Below are positions 19,744 through 31,540 of a stretch of 64,000 bases of DNA, piece after piece. The notes beneath the pieces were generated by a model that saw only the letters and a program-made list of their open reading frames with translations, was not told the DNA's origin and did not search any database. Where the stretch lies: the NCBI GenBank assembly GCA_900208305.1, contig OAPG01000003.1:1653410-1717409 (forward strand), read 5' to 3'. Made by a program: the position numbers and the translations under genes. The first letter of the stretch is position 1, and each line of letters opens with the position of its first letter. This stretch comes from Melanopsichium pennsylvanicum. Lineage: Eukaryota; Basidiomycota; Ustilaginomycetes; Ustilaginales.

Positions 19744-22176
19744 ATGGAGAACCCCTCCGCCCGCAGCCAAGCCTCCGGTCCACCTCGATCCTCACGGAAG
19801 GCTCGCGCCCGATCCAAGAGCGTGGCACCACAGCCATCAGAAGACCAATGTTCTGAGGTCCAAGACGAACAGGTGACAGCCCCTGCAACCTCTACCGTTC
19901 TCCGCAGGATTCCGCGCCCGCCCAACGCCTTCATTCTTTATCGCTCCAACAAGATGCGAGAGATCAAGCAGCAACAGGAACAGGCTGATTTGTGTACTGG
20001 ATTAGCCAAGCTCGATTACCAGCGCAAGCTCAGTAGCATCATCGGCTAGCTATGGCGCAATGAGACCGCTGAGGTGAAAGCCACTTTTTATCAAAAGTCG
20101 CAGCAAGCTGCCAAGGAGCATGCCGAACGGTATCCTGAATATAGCTTCAAGCCCAAAAAGATGCCCGGCTCGCTCGCTGATAGCTCGAATGTAGATTCCA
20201 CCCCGCAGAAGCAGGCAAATACCGACTTCGGTCCTGACGATAGAATCGGACCCTTGTCTGGGTCGGGCTCCGGCAGTGGCCGCAAGAGAGCTTCATTGGA
20301 TGGTGCAAGATCGAGAGTGTCCCCTTACTCGCCGAGCCGCCATCGCCGTACGTCGTCGAACGGACCTTTATCTCCTTCAGTATTAAATCGTCAGACTCGG
20401 TCGTCCGGTCAAGTGTTGCTCCGTGGACCATCTCAAACCGCTGCAAGTCTGGGATCCAGAGCTCCTGTCTCTCGTTCTGTCTCGTATGGATCAGCTAGTC
20501 AGCAGTGCAAGGTGAGGACCCCGGCTAGGAGATCCCTGGATGGCCATGCGTCCAACGTAGTGTCTACCTCTTTCAGCACTGTCGTACCAGACTATCTTCA
20601 GAATAGCTCTCGCGTGTTTCTTGCTCCACCTCCCCTTCCAATCGGTCAGGCAATTACCACCGATGCTACAATCTCAGTGGTAGAAGTGTCTGAGAACCCA
20701 AAGTCCAAATGCGGCGTCACTGAGGCGATCAAACGCGCGCTACCTCCAGAACGACGCGCCGTTCTCCAAGCCAATCTGGCCAAACGTGGCCTGCGTCCAG
20801 CTGAAGAAATCGTCTCCCCGTCATCCTACAGCCTAGGAGCCATAGAAAGCACATCTTCACCCTCTCTTTCTTTCTCAGACCACTCTACTCCGGTATTTGT
20901 TCAGTCCAATCCTTGGAACTCTGCGAACAGCTCGACGAATGACCTCAGCTCTCAAAGGGCATGGACATCGAGGCAGACTCCCTGGCCTGCCACCCAAGAA
21001 GGTCATCTCGGCCCATCTCTGGACCCTGCCTATCATGCTTCTCTAGCCACTTTCTCCCAGTCCGACCATGATATGAGCTATAAAAGGATGAGCAGTCTCG
21101 CTGATTGGTCCCAGCCCGATCCTTGCTGGCTCGCTTCTTCCCAGTCGCAACCTATAACAATTCCGCACTCATCTCCGCTGCCACTGGAAGACCAGACCTG
21201 CACGAACTTTTGCTGCACAACGACGCAATGCGAGCCCAATCATCAGCAACAACCTTACCCTGTTCCACCTCCCCTATTCTCATCGTTTGAATTAGCTCAA
21301 TACGCACCTTTGCCGTACGACGTCAATTCGACAAATTCTGCCATCGTAGCATTGTCTAACCCTAACGAGCACGGTCAGGTACAGGGGCAATTTTACAGTC
21401 TTGACGGTCAACTCATCGGACAAGGCACTGTCGACAACCCAGATGGAAGTCACGCTCCAGAAGAGGAGCGACAGAAACGGGCGCTGGAAGACTTGCTTAC
21501 TCAATTGGTGAATCCAAACATGGAAAAGGATCCACAGCCAGCAAACCCTTTCCAACGCCCACTCTTTGATTATAGCGCCGCTCAGTGCCTACACTCCACA
21601 CCACAGCAGCAGCACCTAAAAAAAGTCTCTGGAAAAGAAGAAACACAGTGGGACGGCTGGCCGGAGGAACTCCCACACGCACCAGTGACACGCGATGAAC
21701 CCAGTACAAGTCAGCTTGTCTACAGAGGTTTGGCACTTGATCCAACAATGTATGGTAGTTTGAGCGAAAACAACGCTGCCTACCAACTGACCACGGCATC
21801 TCAGCTTACTGGTCAGGAGGAGATCGCTTCTCGGGCTGGAGCGCGCTTCTTGTTCTCGGCTGCATCTTCGAATCCAGACGAACGAAATTTTAGCAGACCT
21901 GTTGCGAACGATGGCGAAACTAACGACGAAGGTCATAAACCAGGTCGGCCTGTCAATCAGATGAAGCGCACTGAGAACTCTTTAACATTGGATGCAATGC
22001 TTCTGACTGCTAGCCAGGAGCAACAGCAGCAACGTGGTAGCAAATTTGGCAACTGGAAAGCTAACCATATGAACACGTTCAAGAAGGCTGTGGCTAGGGT
22101 CAAGCACAAGGCAACGCCTTCTACTTCTTCGATCGTCGATGATGATGCCGAGAATCATGCGGATGAAACATCATGA
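19744..22176 (+). pseudogene. prf1: prf1-like HMG-box pheromone response factor, interrupted by an in-frame TAG
   Basis: The frame from the ATG at 19744 reads 101 codons, meets TAG at 20047-20049, then stays open for 708 more codons in the same frame to a TGA at 22174. The TAG lies inside a MATA-type HMG box: IPRPPNAFILYRSNKMREIK starts it (residue ~56), LSSIIG sits just before the stop, and LWRNETAEVK, then ERYPEYSFKPKK, follow it. No intron with GT-AG ends and the right phase can remove the codon while keeping the box. The rest is Ser/Pro/Gln-rich, as in fungal activators. Total span (~810 codons) is close to the length I recall for U. maydis Prf1 (~830), and two PREs lie upstream. The next codon is CTA, a known leaky context, so readthrough is an alternative to loss of function. 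Only ~100 residues, without a full DNA-binding domain, would otherwise be made. Confidence 0.78.
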
Positions 22177-22343
22177 TTTGGGACTGCCTCAATAAACGTT
22201 CCTTAATTTCCGAACTTAATTCTCACACTGTCCTCAAAGACCTGTTAAGATTCTCCCATTCACTGCTAACTCGCTCGAGACGACAAAACAATCATGATCT
22301 TGGATGTGTTTTCGACGTGCATCTCGACCATCACGTAGCATCC

Positions 22344-24824
22344 CTAATGCAATGGCAGCTCGGAAGTGCTCTCGGAGACATGTTGTGAGCTCTTGTACGG
22401 GCCACTGGTACAAGCGCGGTTCTGGGACTCGTTCTGGCTAATCAACGTCAGCAGATCTGCCATCATTGCGTGTTGATGAGGTTCCAAGGCTGGCACTATG
22501 CTCGAAGATTGTTGGTTTGAGACACTGGATAGGATGGCGGAAGGGGGAGGAGAATGATCGAAGAAAAGCGATGAGGCCGATGACTGGTTCCAGAAGTCAT
22601 CGTAGCCTGTTGCAGAGCCGTTGCTGCTGTTTGTCAGGATTTGATTCGGGGCTGTGAAGCTCATCAGAGGTGGTGCGGACGGCATGGACTGCGTGGTGAT
22701 CTTCGGTTGGGCATTAGGAGAAGGATCAACAACGCAAGATAAGCTTTGAGGGAGAATTGCGACCTTCGATTTCCCATTCACCGACGCCTCCGCTTGTGAG
22801 AAAGACGACCTTGACTGCATCGGCTCTCTGTTACCCTTGGCACTTTCTGATGACCCAGTCACATCACTTATCCGCGCTCTGGCGTTGATAATTAGCTGGC
22901 TTAGCTTGACTCGAATATCCTCGGTCCCTGACACCGATCTCTCTAGCTGCTTGAGTCCAGCTATCGCACTCTCGACTTCCGTCATTAGCCCAACAGCATT
23001 ATGTTTTATTTGCCTCACCGCAGTCAAACCCAAGAACGCTGCTGACATACCGAGACATTCTCCATACAGCGCAAGCCAAGGACTAGGTGGAAGATTCTGG
23101 CTGACGGTCGGGAACGCCTGAATAGTGTGCTTCGCGATCTGCATGCACCTAGAATGATCCTGGTTCGACGCTTCCTCTCCACATTGGCCGATGAATTTTT
23201 GTAGCGCAATATGAAGCCGCAAACGCTCGAATTGGAGCAGAACAAAGGCTATGCAGCTTCCCATCGCATATATCGGATCCGTGTTGACGCTAGGCGTATC
23301 TCCAAAAGCGAAGGGAAGCTTATTATACCATTCCTGTAGCAATGCATCTTGCTGTCGAGTGCGGACTCTCATAGTGTCGACAGCATTACTTGTAGGCCTG
23401 TCTTGAAGTAGGCTGAGCATTGTACGACCCACAGAGTGAGAGGTACTACAAAGTTGCGACAGCATATTGAGGCAGTGAAACAAGTCAAAGCCGCTGCTTT
23501 CCGGTGGCGATGCTGAGAGAAAATCCGGCGATTCAGAGGCGAGCTGATGCAGCAGAGACAAGATCAAACTATCGAGCAGCGTAATGGCTTGATGTACCTG
23601 TGGATGGGACTCAAGATGCTCGATCGTGTCCATGGACCCACTAATAAGGAGGCTCCTAGCTCTTGCGTTGTGTTCAAAAGCTGAACTAGCGTCCCCGTGT
23701 CCAGCACAGAAATACGCTAGCAATGCATGCACTTGGACCGACTCCAGCACTTGAACTCCGCCGGCGTCCAGGCCATCGCCTAGATGCTGTGCTCGCAATC
23801 TAGCTTGTTGGTAGAGCTCTAGGGGCGAATCTTGAGCGTGCTGTATCATTGGAGATGTCGAGACAAGTGCTTGTGCACCACACGCCATGACAGCGAATAC
23901 CAACGCAGCCGCAGTTGAGCTCCTCATCTCTGTCTCTGATTTCGCGCGCCAAGCTTCGCGTACCTTCGAGGGCAGCACAATAGGCCAGAAGGGATGGACT
24001 CGTGATACGAATGAACTGAGTAAAATGTTGAAGTTTGCTGCTGATGGAAACGGTTTGAGCTCTGGCTTGCAGTCGACTTCGGTATCGAGCTTGAGATCGA
24101 GCTCCACCAACGGCTGCACAGCAGTCAGAACCGGAGCACGCTGTACCTTCTTGAGCTGCAAGATCTTCGAAGCGAAGCTGACAGGCAACGCATATTGACT
24201 TGTTGCCTGCAATACTGCTCCCGCCTCCGCGATGAGATGGGATGCCGAAAGCGAAGACAGATCGAACCACAACTCGCTGTCAAGGTCCGTGCTCAACTCT
24301 ACGTCCATGCTTCGGAAGCCTGAAAGAGGCACTGGCATCTCCGCTGAGCGTCGAGTCTGTTCAAATGTCCTCAGCCCTACCGGATCACTTGCCCGTCTCA
24401 GGTTTTCCTTCGCTTCTCTCCGCCATTCTCGTGACGTGCCTCCGAGCAAGACAGCCATCTCTCTTTCCAGTTCTGTTATGCGACTTTCACAACGTTCCCA
24501 GCCAGTTTCGAGCTGCACGACTCTTGCCTCCAGTCCTTCTACGTATCTCCTGCTGTACGCTGACCGGTCCTTGACATCGACATAGGCACATTCTTCACCA
24601 AAGGCTACGCAGTGAGCGCAAGGTTTCTGACCATTGCATTTGACCTTTTTGCGACGACACACTTCGCAGGCGCGTACAACGCGTTTGCGAGCTGACCCTC
24701 CAATTGGGAACATGCCAGAGCCGGATACAGACGCGTGAGGAGGAGGAGAAGGGAATGTCTGCGATTGGAAGGACGACGTGCTGTCACTCGATGGAGTGTG
24801 GGCTGCAAGCGAGCTAAAATACAT
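22344..24824 (-). CDS. Zn2Cys6 fungal transcription factor
   Basis: This 826-residue protein has a canonical binuclear zinc cluster near the N-terminus: six cysteines at residues 53, 56, 63, 69, 72 and 79 with basic residues between them. A linker and a short coiled-coil-like stretch (YVEGLEARVVQLETGWERCESRI region, ~88-125) follow, of the type used for dimerisation. Residues ~255-520 resemble the fungal-specific transcription factor middle domain, with hydrophobic helices and a PFWPIV-type segment. The C-terminal 200 residues are Ser/Asn/Gln-rich. No specific orthologue or target is recognised. It converges on the prf1-like gene with 167 bp between the stops. Whether the two are functionally linked is unknown. 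Confidence 0.88.
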   Translation of the reverse strand: MYFSSLAAHTPSSDSTSSFQSQTFPSPPPHASVSGSGMFPIGGSARKRVVRACEVCRRKKVKCNGQKPCAHCVAFGEECAYVDVKDRSAYSRRYVEGLEARVVQLETGWERCESRITELEREMAVLLGGTSREWRREAKENLRRASDPVGLRTFEQTRRSAEMPVPLSGFRSMDVELSTDLDSELWFDLSSLSASHLIAEAGAVLQATSQYALPVSFASKILQLKKVQRAPVLTAVQPLVELDLKLDTEVDCKPELKPFPSAANFNILLSSFVSRVHPFWPIVLPSKVREAWRAKSETEMRSSTAAALVFAVMACGAQALVSTSPMIQHAQDSPLELYQQARLRAQHLGDGLDAGGVQVLESVQVHALLAYFCAGHGDASSAFEHNARARSLLISGSMDTIEHLESHPQVHQAITLLDSLILSLLHQLASESPDFLSASPPESSGFDLFHCLNMLSQLCSTSHSVGRTMLSLLQDRPTSNAVDTMRVRTRQQDALLQEWYNKLPFAFGDTPSVNTDPIYAMGSCIAFVLLQFERLRLHIALQKFIGQCGEEASNQDHSRCMQIAKHTIQAFPTVSQNLPPSPWLALYGECLGMSAAFLGLTAVRQIKHNAVGLMTEVESAIAGLKQLERSVSGTEDIRVKLSQLIINARARISDVTGSSESAKGNREPMQSRSSFSQAEASVNGKSKVAILPQSLSCVVDPSPNAQPKITTQSMPSAPPLMSFTAPNQILTNSSNGSATGYDDFWNQSSASSLFFDHSPPPSAILSSVSNQQSSSIVPALEPHQHAMMADLLTLISQNESQNRACTSGPYKSSQHVSESTSELPLH

Positions 24825-26407
24825 TGCTGGGCGATGATAGGAGCGAGGTAGAGGAGAGATTAATGTGTTTATGTCGATTCATCGTTCTAAGAAGCGACGG
24901 CCATGCTACATGCTACAGGCTTTTATGGACAAGTGCTACTAAGTGAGCGACCAAGGCAGCACGCCATGATAGAGGGACTGCCAAATACCAATCTTCCGAC
25001 AAACCATGCTCTGTGATCAGTATTGTTATCTCAAGGTAATCAGAATGCCGGGCTCTTCCGTAGTCGACCGAGAGTGAGCCTAATCTGATCTCTCAGCCGT
25101 GCACGCGGCAGCCGCCACCTCAGCACTACTTTTCCTCGTACCACTCTCTTGGGATACCTGTGTCCTTGTAACGTGCCTCCTCTTGACAAGATCTTGATCA
25201 AGGTGATCTGCTGAACTTTGTCGCGAGATGCGATTGTCGCCACTGCACAGTGCCTAGCCGTTTGTGAAGGAGCCCACCTTTCGAGCCCATCGCACACAGA
25301 TGAGAGCCCCGCAGTTACACAATTCCACAATGAGCTGCGTTTATCCTGAAACATGATTTGCCCAACGACCGAGATGAGACCGATTGTCTGACAGTGCTCT
25401 CTTCTCCACGCTTAAGTTGCCGGTCATTTTCTTCGACCGATCGATGTCGATCCCCACCACGCGATTCTAGATGGGTGAAGAAAAACTTTGGCTTCCGTCG
25501 GCGAAAGCTCGCCAGCGACAGTGCGCGGCGAATCAAGACAGAACGAACCGGACAACGAGGACGTCGAGTGAGAAGAAGCACAACAGATGAAGGGGTACTG
25601 TAATAACGATGGCATATTGATTTGACTCATTTGGATGAGACGTATCATTCTGCCTGTTGAGCACCGAAATCTACAGGCTCAGAAGCAGGTTGATTCTTGC
25701 ATGTCAATTTCTCATTGCTCTCGAATTCTAGCAGTGACATGACAAAGCTCTTTGGATTGAAATTGACTGGAATCGTGACAGTGAGGTTCGTCCAGGCACT
25801 CTCGCAACGTTTCCAAGTGGAAGTAAGTGGGCCCGACGATGTCTGTTGAGCTTCCGACGGAAACCTACTGGACTGGCACAAACTGGGATTCGCGACGTGA
25901 AGAAGCGCAACTTGAGCTCACGAGTGAAGATGATATGAGCATGATCTTGCTCAAGCTAGACACATGCTCGACTACTTGCATTGGCGAACAATCTGCCCAA
26001 AATGAGGCGTGGCCCTATGCAGGTATGCGTCTTGGTAAAGGATTTGCACTAAAGCTCGCGGTCCGACGGGTGCCGGTCTGCGGGGGCAGTGTTTAAACTG
26101 CTCGCAAGCCCACGCTGCGTCCCGCGTAGGTATTGTAAGTTGCTCGGGGCTGGTGAAGACTTTGGTGGCGTGAGCGCTCCTCGCGAAAAGGACGCGAGCA
26201 CAACAAGGGCTCGAAAGACGTTGGCAAGCTGCAGAGTTGAAGAGCGAGGCACAAAGCGCAAATTAAGAAGCGATTTCCATTTTTGGTCTAGAGCCTTGAC
26301 TCAACTCGACAACAGACAAGCCGAATCGGACCTAGTTTTTGAGCCGTGGAAGCAATTTGCCGTAGTCTGATGGTGTGATCGATGCTTTCGGCTGTCGTGA
26401 CTGAGGC
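24825..26407. other. Gene-free region between Zn2Cys6 regulator and RSA3
   Basis: 1.6 kb with only short frames. A minus-strand frame of ~78 codons ending at 25645 reads like plausible protein but has no ATG and no recognised domain; a gene with unseen introns cannot be excluded. Contains one TACTGTA heptamer at 25596. Otherwise I see nothing. Confidence 0.5.
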
Positions 26408-27450
26408 CTATTTGAGGTTGGAAGCCAGCGCCACTTCGTCTAGTGTGATCTGACGTGCATCAATGGCTCGCTCGGGTCCTGTTTGCTCGTTTGATGGCGA
26501 AGAAAAGAGTTCAGAGCCAGATGCAAGAGCGTCGATGAACAGTGGAAGTCTTGTGCCGCCGTCTGCTCCGAGTGTTGGCTCGCGCTGTGATGTTGAATGT
26601 GGAAACAAAGGGGAGAAAGTTCCAAGGTCAATATGGATCCATAGCGACAAGAGAACAAAGGCGGAAATCATGCACTTACGGTACGGATAGCGTCGAGCTC
26701 ATCACCGAACTCATCTGCGACGGCTTTGAGCCAGAGAGAACGGAAAGCTTGTCGACGCTGCTCACGCTGAGCTTGCGTCTGTTGCGATGTTGATGGCTTG
26801 GTACCTTTGCCAGATTTACGAGCAGAAGGTTGCAAAGACTTTGCGTCGACTATGCGTTGCACATCTTGAGGAAAGCGTGGAGGCGCGGGCTCCAAGGCTT
26901 TGAGAGCACGTCGCTTGTAGTCACTATGGTTGCTAGCGGGAATATCGTCCACCAAGTCTTTATCAGATTCGGGAGTCAGCCTAAAGACGTTCTTATGCTT
27001 ACTCGACGACGAAATCTTTCGCTGACCCTCCAGGATCTTATTGGAGGTGTTGCTCCTCGCTGCTGGTCGTTTGCGTTTAGGTGCGGAGTCAGAGTCAGAT
27101 TCGTCAGAGTCCGAAGACGAGGACGTGTCAGCTGAGGATGAAGATGAAGATGCCGAGGAGGAGGCTGAAGAAGACGAGGACGATGATAGGCTGTGATGTC
27201 GTCGTACAAATTTCTTCCTGGATTGAACGGGATGTAGAGCTTTCTTCATTGATCCATCATCACTAGAAGAGGAAGACGAAGACGAAGACGAAGACGAAGA
27301 GGAGGAGGAGGAGGAGGAGGAGGAGGAGGAGGAGGAGGAGGAGGAGGAATTGGAGTCATCATCCGAGACGGCAAGTGTCCTCGTCTTTCTTTGGCGTTTG
27401 CGACGAGGCTTTGCAGATACGCTGCTCGTTCTTGATTTTACTGCAGCCAT
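26408..27450 (-). CDS. RSA3: Ribosome assembly protein 3 (RSA3), two exons
   Basis: Exon 1 runs from 27450 to 26680 (257 codons) and exon 2 from 26584 to 26408 (58 codons plus stop). The 95-bp intron has the donor GTAAGT and the acceptor CAG; splicing is in phase 0 and gives 315 residues. The ATG at 27450 has A at -3 and G at +4. The N-terminus is basic with a very long serine run (about residues 35-70) and more Ser/Asp blocks. The C-terminal part matches the Rsa3 domain, FRSLWLKAVADEFGDELDAIR, which continues across the splice junction into TRLPLFIDALASG. In yeast Rsa3 acts with the helicase Dbp6 in early 60S assembly in the nucleolus. Without the intron the domain would be cut, so the join is well supported. 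Confidence 0.88.
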
Positions 27451-28204
27451 CTTGTATATATGACAAATATCGAGAGGTAATACGAATGAGGCAAAGCAGA
27501 TATCAATCACAAAGGCAACATGCGAGGGCTTTGTGGTATAAGCTTGTGTGTACCAATTTCACAGTTTTAATGTGGGGTGGAGCACCTTAAACTTTTTCTT
27601 GGAAGATGAGAACTCCAACTATTCCGAGTCCCGATGCCGTTATATTTCTTGTTTCGTACGAGCATTTCTGGACACGTCGCATATGAACGCGGCAGTCAAG
27701 TCATTTACGCGTCAAGCGCGTTGTGTGTTGGCTCGTGTAAATGAAGTTCGCGTCAAGTGTGTTATTTCTTGGGCTCAGGTGGGATTTTTCTACCGTCGCA
27801 CGCAAATGTATTTTATTTTATTGCACAGCTTGCAAAGGAGAGTTGTGGCAGAGCGTGAGTGTTGATTGATGTTGATAATCGTGGATGTTTTCCAAAAGCA
27901 GTAAATGAGGGCTGATTTGCTCTTTCCGAGCAAGAGCTGTGTGGTACAAGGCGCATCTGGCTCCAGGAATGCGCAAAGAGCAACACAATCACCATCCATT
28001 CCCAGAGTATGTCTTCTCTTCGTCCCCCAACCTCTGCTTCTTGATACACCGCTTTGTTCGTCGCCCGAATACCACCTCGTACGAAACTCTATCTTTCAAT
28101 CTCACCCTTTAGCAAGTCGTCGGCATCGTTTGGGCGGATCACCATCTATCACTTCTCACACATATCATACCTCTGCTGCTCAGTGCGAAATCTACACATC
28201 CACA
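27451..28204. promoter_or_regulatory. Divergent promoter region RSA3 / MCM2
   Basis: 754 bp without a gene. C/T-rich sequence (28000-28200) precedes the MCM2 ATG, and a TATATATG stretch sits just upstream of the RSA3 ATG. I see no cell-cycle box of the MluI (ACGCGT) type near MCM2. Confidence 0.4.
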
Positions 28205-31182
28205 ATGGTACGTACCGTGCACGATCATTAACAGGTCTGTCTGCATGAATACTGACTCCTCTTTGATGGTCACTGTCTCCTCTCCGATTTTCATCACAGG
28301 CCGACTCTCAGAATAACACCAATCGAAAGCGTCGTCGCTCACAGCAACTGCAACAACGAGATGACCCGTTCGACGCCTCATCGCCTGTGCCTGGGCCATC
28401 AACAGCAACCACGCCGGCAACTAGATCATCTCCCCCTCCCTCCTCACTTCCACCATCTAGTCCTCCCGCAGCATTTTCCGATTTCACCGATGGTCAACTT
28501 GACGACCCAGATGTCGTCGATGAGGAACAGGAGGCGAGACAGCTCGGCGAAAACTTTCAAGCCAACGCAGAGTCCGATGACGAAGGAGAGGACCTCTTTG
28601 GCGACAACATGGACAACGATTACACCGAAAATGCCGCACTCGACCGCTACGACACCGCCCTCGACATCGACGACGAGAATCAGTACGACCAGATGGATGC
28701 CAACGCACGTCGCCTTGCAGAACTTCGAATGAGCCGTCGTGATCGCACCGAAGCTGCCACACGAGGAAGTCGTTCGCGCGCTCCGGAATTCCTCCACAGT
28801 GATGATGGCGCTAGTGATGCAGATGACGGTGTTGCCATCCTCAACCGTCGCCGACGCCGCCACTATGACGAGGCTGCTGCGGGCGCCGATGCCGCTTCCT
28901 TCGCTGACGATCTGCCACTAGAGCAGCTTGGCGATGTCAAAACCGACAGCATTGCCAGCTGGGTCGCCACCGAAAACGTCCGCAGGGCCATCGTCCGCGA
29001 GTTTCGTAACTTCCTTGTCACCTACGTCGACGAAAATGGTGTCAGTGTCTACGGCCAGCGCATCAAAACACTCGGCGAGACCAACGCCGAATCTCTCGAG
29101 GTCTCCTTCCTTCACCTTGTGGACTCCAAGGCCATTCTCGCTTACTTCCTGGCTAACTCCCCAGCTAGCATGCTTCCCATCTTTGATGAGGTTGCATTCG
29201 ACGTTATCATGCTATACTATCCTTCCTACGACCGCATCCACTCCGAGGTGCACGTCAGAATCGCAGACTTGCCTACGTCTTCGACGCTTCGTGATCTTCG
29301 TCAAGGTCATCTCAACTCGCTCGTTCGCGTGAGTGGTGTCGTGACGCGCCGCAGTGGCGTCTTCCCCCAGCTCAAGTATGTCAAATTCGACTGTCTCCGC
29401 TGTGGCGCTGTTCTCGGTCCCTTCTGGCAGGACGCCAACCAAGAGATCAAGATCAGCTACTGTTCCAACTGCGAGCAGCGTGGTCCCTTCCGCATCAACT
29501 CCGAACAAACCGTTTACCGCAATTACCAGAAGATGACTCTGCAAGAATCTCCTGGTAGTGTGCCGCCTGGTCGTCTTCCGCGCCACCGAGAGGTGATTCT
29601 GCTTTGGGACCTGATCGACTCTGCCAAGCCAGGCGAGGAAGTCGAGATCACTGGGGTATATCGTAACAACTTTGATGCCTCGCTCAATACCAAGAACGGC
29701 TTCCCTGTCTTTGCGACTGTCCTCGAAGCCAACCACATTGCCAAGCGCGACGACGCCTACTCTGCCTTCCGCCTCACCGAGGAAGACGAACGTCAGATCA
29801 AGGCGCTGGCAAAGGACGAACGCATCGGCAAGCGCATTATCAAGAGTATCGCCCCTTCGATTTACGGCCACGAGGACATCAAGACCGCGATCGCACTCAG
29901 TCTGTTCGGTGGTGTGCCGAAAGACATCGGTGGCAAGCACCGCATCCGTGGCGATATCAATGTCCTTCTACTCGGTGATCCCGGTACCGCGAAATCTCAG
30001 TTCCTCAAGTACGTCGAGAAAACGGCGTCGCGAGCTGTCTTCACAACTGGTCAGGGTGCTTCCGCTGTCGGTCTCACAGCTTCAGTGCGCAAGGACCCTG
30101 TCACACGCGAGTGGACACTCGAGGGAGGTGCGCTCGTGCTTGCCGACAAGGGTGTCTGCTTGATCGACGAGTTTGACAAGATGAACGACGCCGACCGCAC
30201 CTCGATCCACGAAGCCATGGAGCAACAGCAGATCAGTATTTCCAAGGCTGGTATTGTGACGACTTTGCAGGCTCGATGTGCCATCGTGGCTGCTGCTAAT
30301 CCTATTCGTGGCAGATACAACCCAACGATCCCCTTCAACCAGAATGTCGAATTGACAGAACCCATTCTGTCGCGTTTCGATGCACTCTGCGTAGTCAAAG
30401 ATACCGTGGACCCAGTCAAAGACGACATGCTCGCCCGCTTTGTGGTTGGTTCTCATCTGCGATCACATCCAAAGTTTGACGATGACACTGACGAGCAGCT
30501 GGTTGCTACGTCGCTCGACGCCGATATTCTCCCACAGGACTTGCTCAAGAAGTACATCATGTACGCTCGAGACCATGTGCGTCCATCGCTCAACGCACTG
30601 GACCAAGATCGTATTTCTCGTCTATATGCTGATCTGCGTCGTGAGTCGATCTCGACGGGCAGCTTCCCTATCACAGTGCGTCATTTGGAGAGCATGATCC
30701 GTATGGCCGAAGCTTCGGCCAAGATGCACCTGCGCGATTACGTCCGCACGGACGACATTGACGTTGCCATCCGCGCTACGGTCGAGTCCTTTGTCTCGGC
30801 TCAAAAAATGAGTGTCAAGAAGACGCTGGAGCGTGGATTCCGCAAGTATCTGCACCAGAGCCGTGACCATGATGAGCTGCTCTCTTTCATCCTCGGTTCG
30901 ATTGTCAAGGATCGCATGCGCTTTGTGCAACTCTCTCGAAACGCTCGACGCAGTGGCGCAGCGCAGTCCAGCACCGTGGTCACGGTTCCTGTCGCGGAGC
31001 TCGAGACGCGTGCTAAAGAAGTCGACGTGTTCGACATCCGACCTTATCTCGCCTCGAAGCTCTTTCACGCCAACGGATACACTTTCAACCCTAAGGACAG
31101 GTCCATCACCAAGATGTTTGGTGGTGGTCAAGGAGGCTTGGCTGGAGGGGCTGCCACAGGTGCTGCAGCGATGGCGGCTTGA
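28205..31182 (+). CDS. MCM2: MCM2, replicative helicase subunit (two exons)
   Basis: Exon 1 is only the ATG (28205-28207). A 92-bp intron (28208-28299, donor GTACGT, acceptor CAG) follows, then exon 2 (28300-31182) starting Ala-Asp-Ser-Gln; the product is 961 residues. Upstream of 28300 the frame offers no other ATG that would keep the basic KRRR start. The N-terminal ~190 residues are acidic and Ser/Pro-rich, as in Mcm2. A C4 zinc finger (CLRC...CSNC) lies near 367-397. The AAA+ core has Walker A GDPGTAKS (~560), Walker B LIDEFDKM (~622) and the arginine finger SRFDAL (~691). It is part of the MCM2-7 ring that licenses and unwinds origins. No expected motif is missing. Confidence 0.95.
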
Positions 31183-31540
31183 ACTCACACATTCTGACCC
31201 AAGCTCACGTTTTCTTCCGTCACTTCGCCTTTCACTCACCTCTGAGTCTGTCATTGACTGTCTGCTTAGCTCCCAACGATATCTTTTTTCAGTCGTGATC
31301 ATATCTCAGTGCGCTCTTATCCGTTTTGTTATTAAACCGTGTCATCATATCTCGAATGCTATTGCTCAATTTCAGTCCCGTTTGTGTCTCAGAAAGTCGA
31401 CGGCGTGATTGCGAAGGCTCTTGTTGTTAAAAATTGAGACGTTATCATTATCCTGTGATAAGGTGTTCCTAATCGGTCGGGGACAACGATTGGTGAGGGA
31501 AGGAAAGCAGGTAGAGACGAACAAAGGAGTAGGTCGACAT

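Noticed and set aside
20030..20065. An intron that would remove the TAG in the prf1-like gene
   Set aside because: Every nearby GT (for example in CAGTAG and TTGTGTACTG) joined to a following AG changes the frame or deletes conserved HMG residues, and the shortest would be ~36 bp.
26089..26370. Small plus-strand protein near 26.1 kb
   Set aside because: No ATG with coding-like composition and no homology recognised; it partly overlaps the likely RSA3 3' flank.
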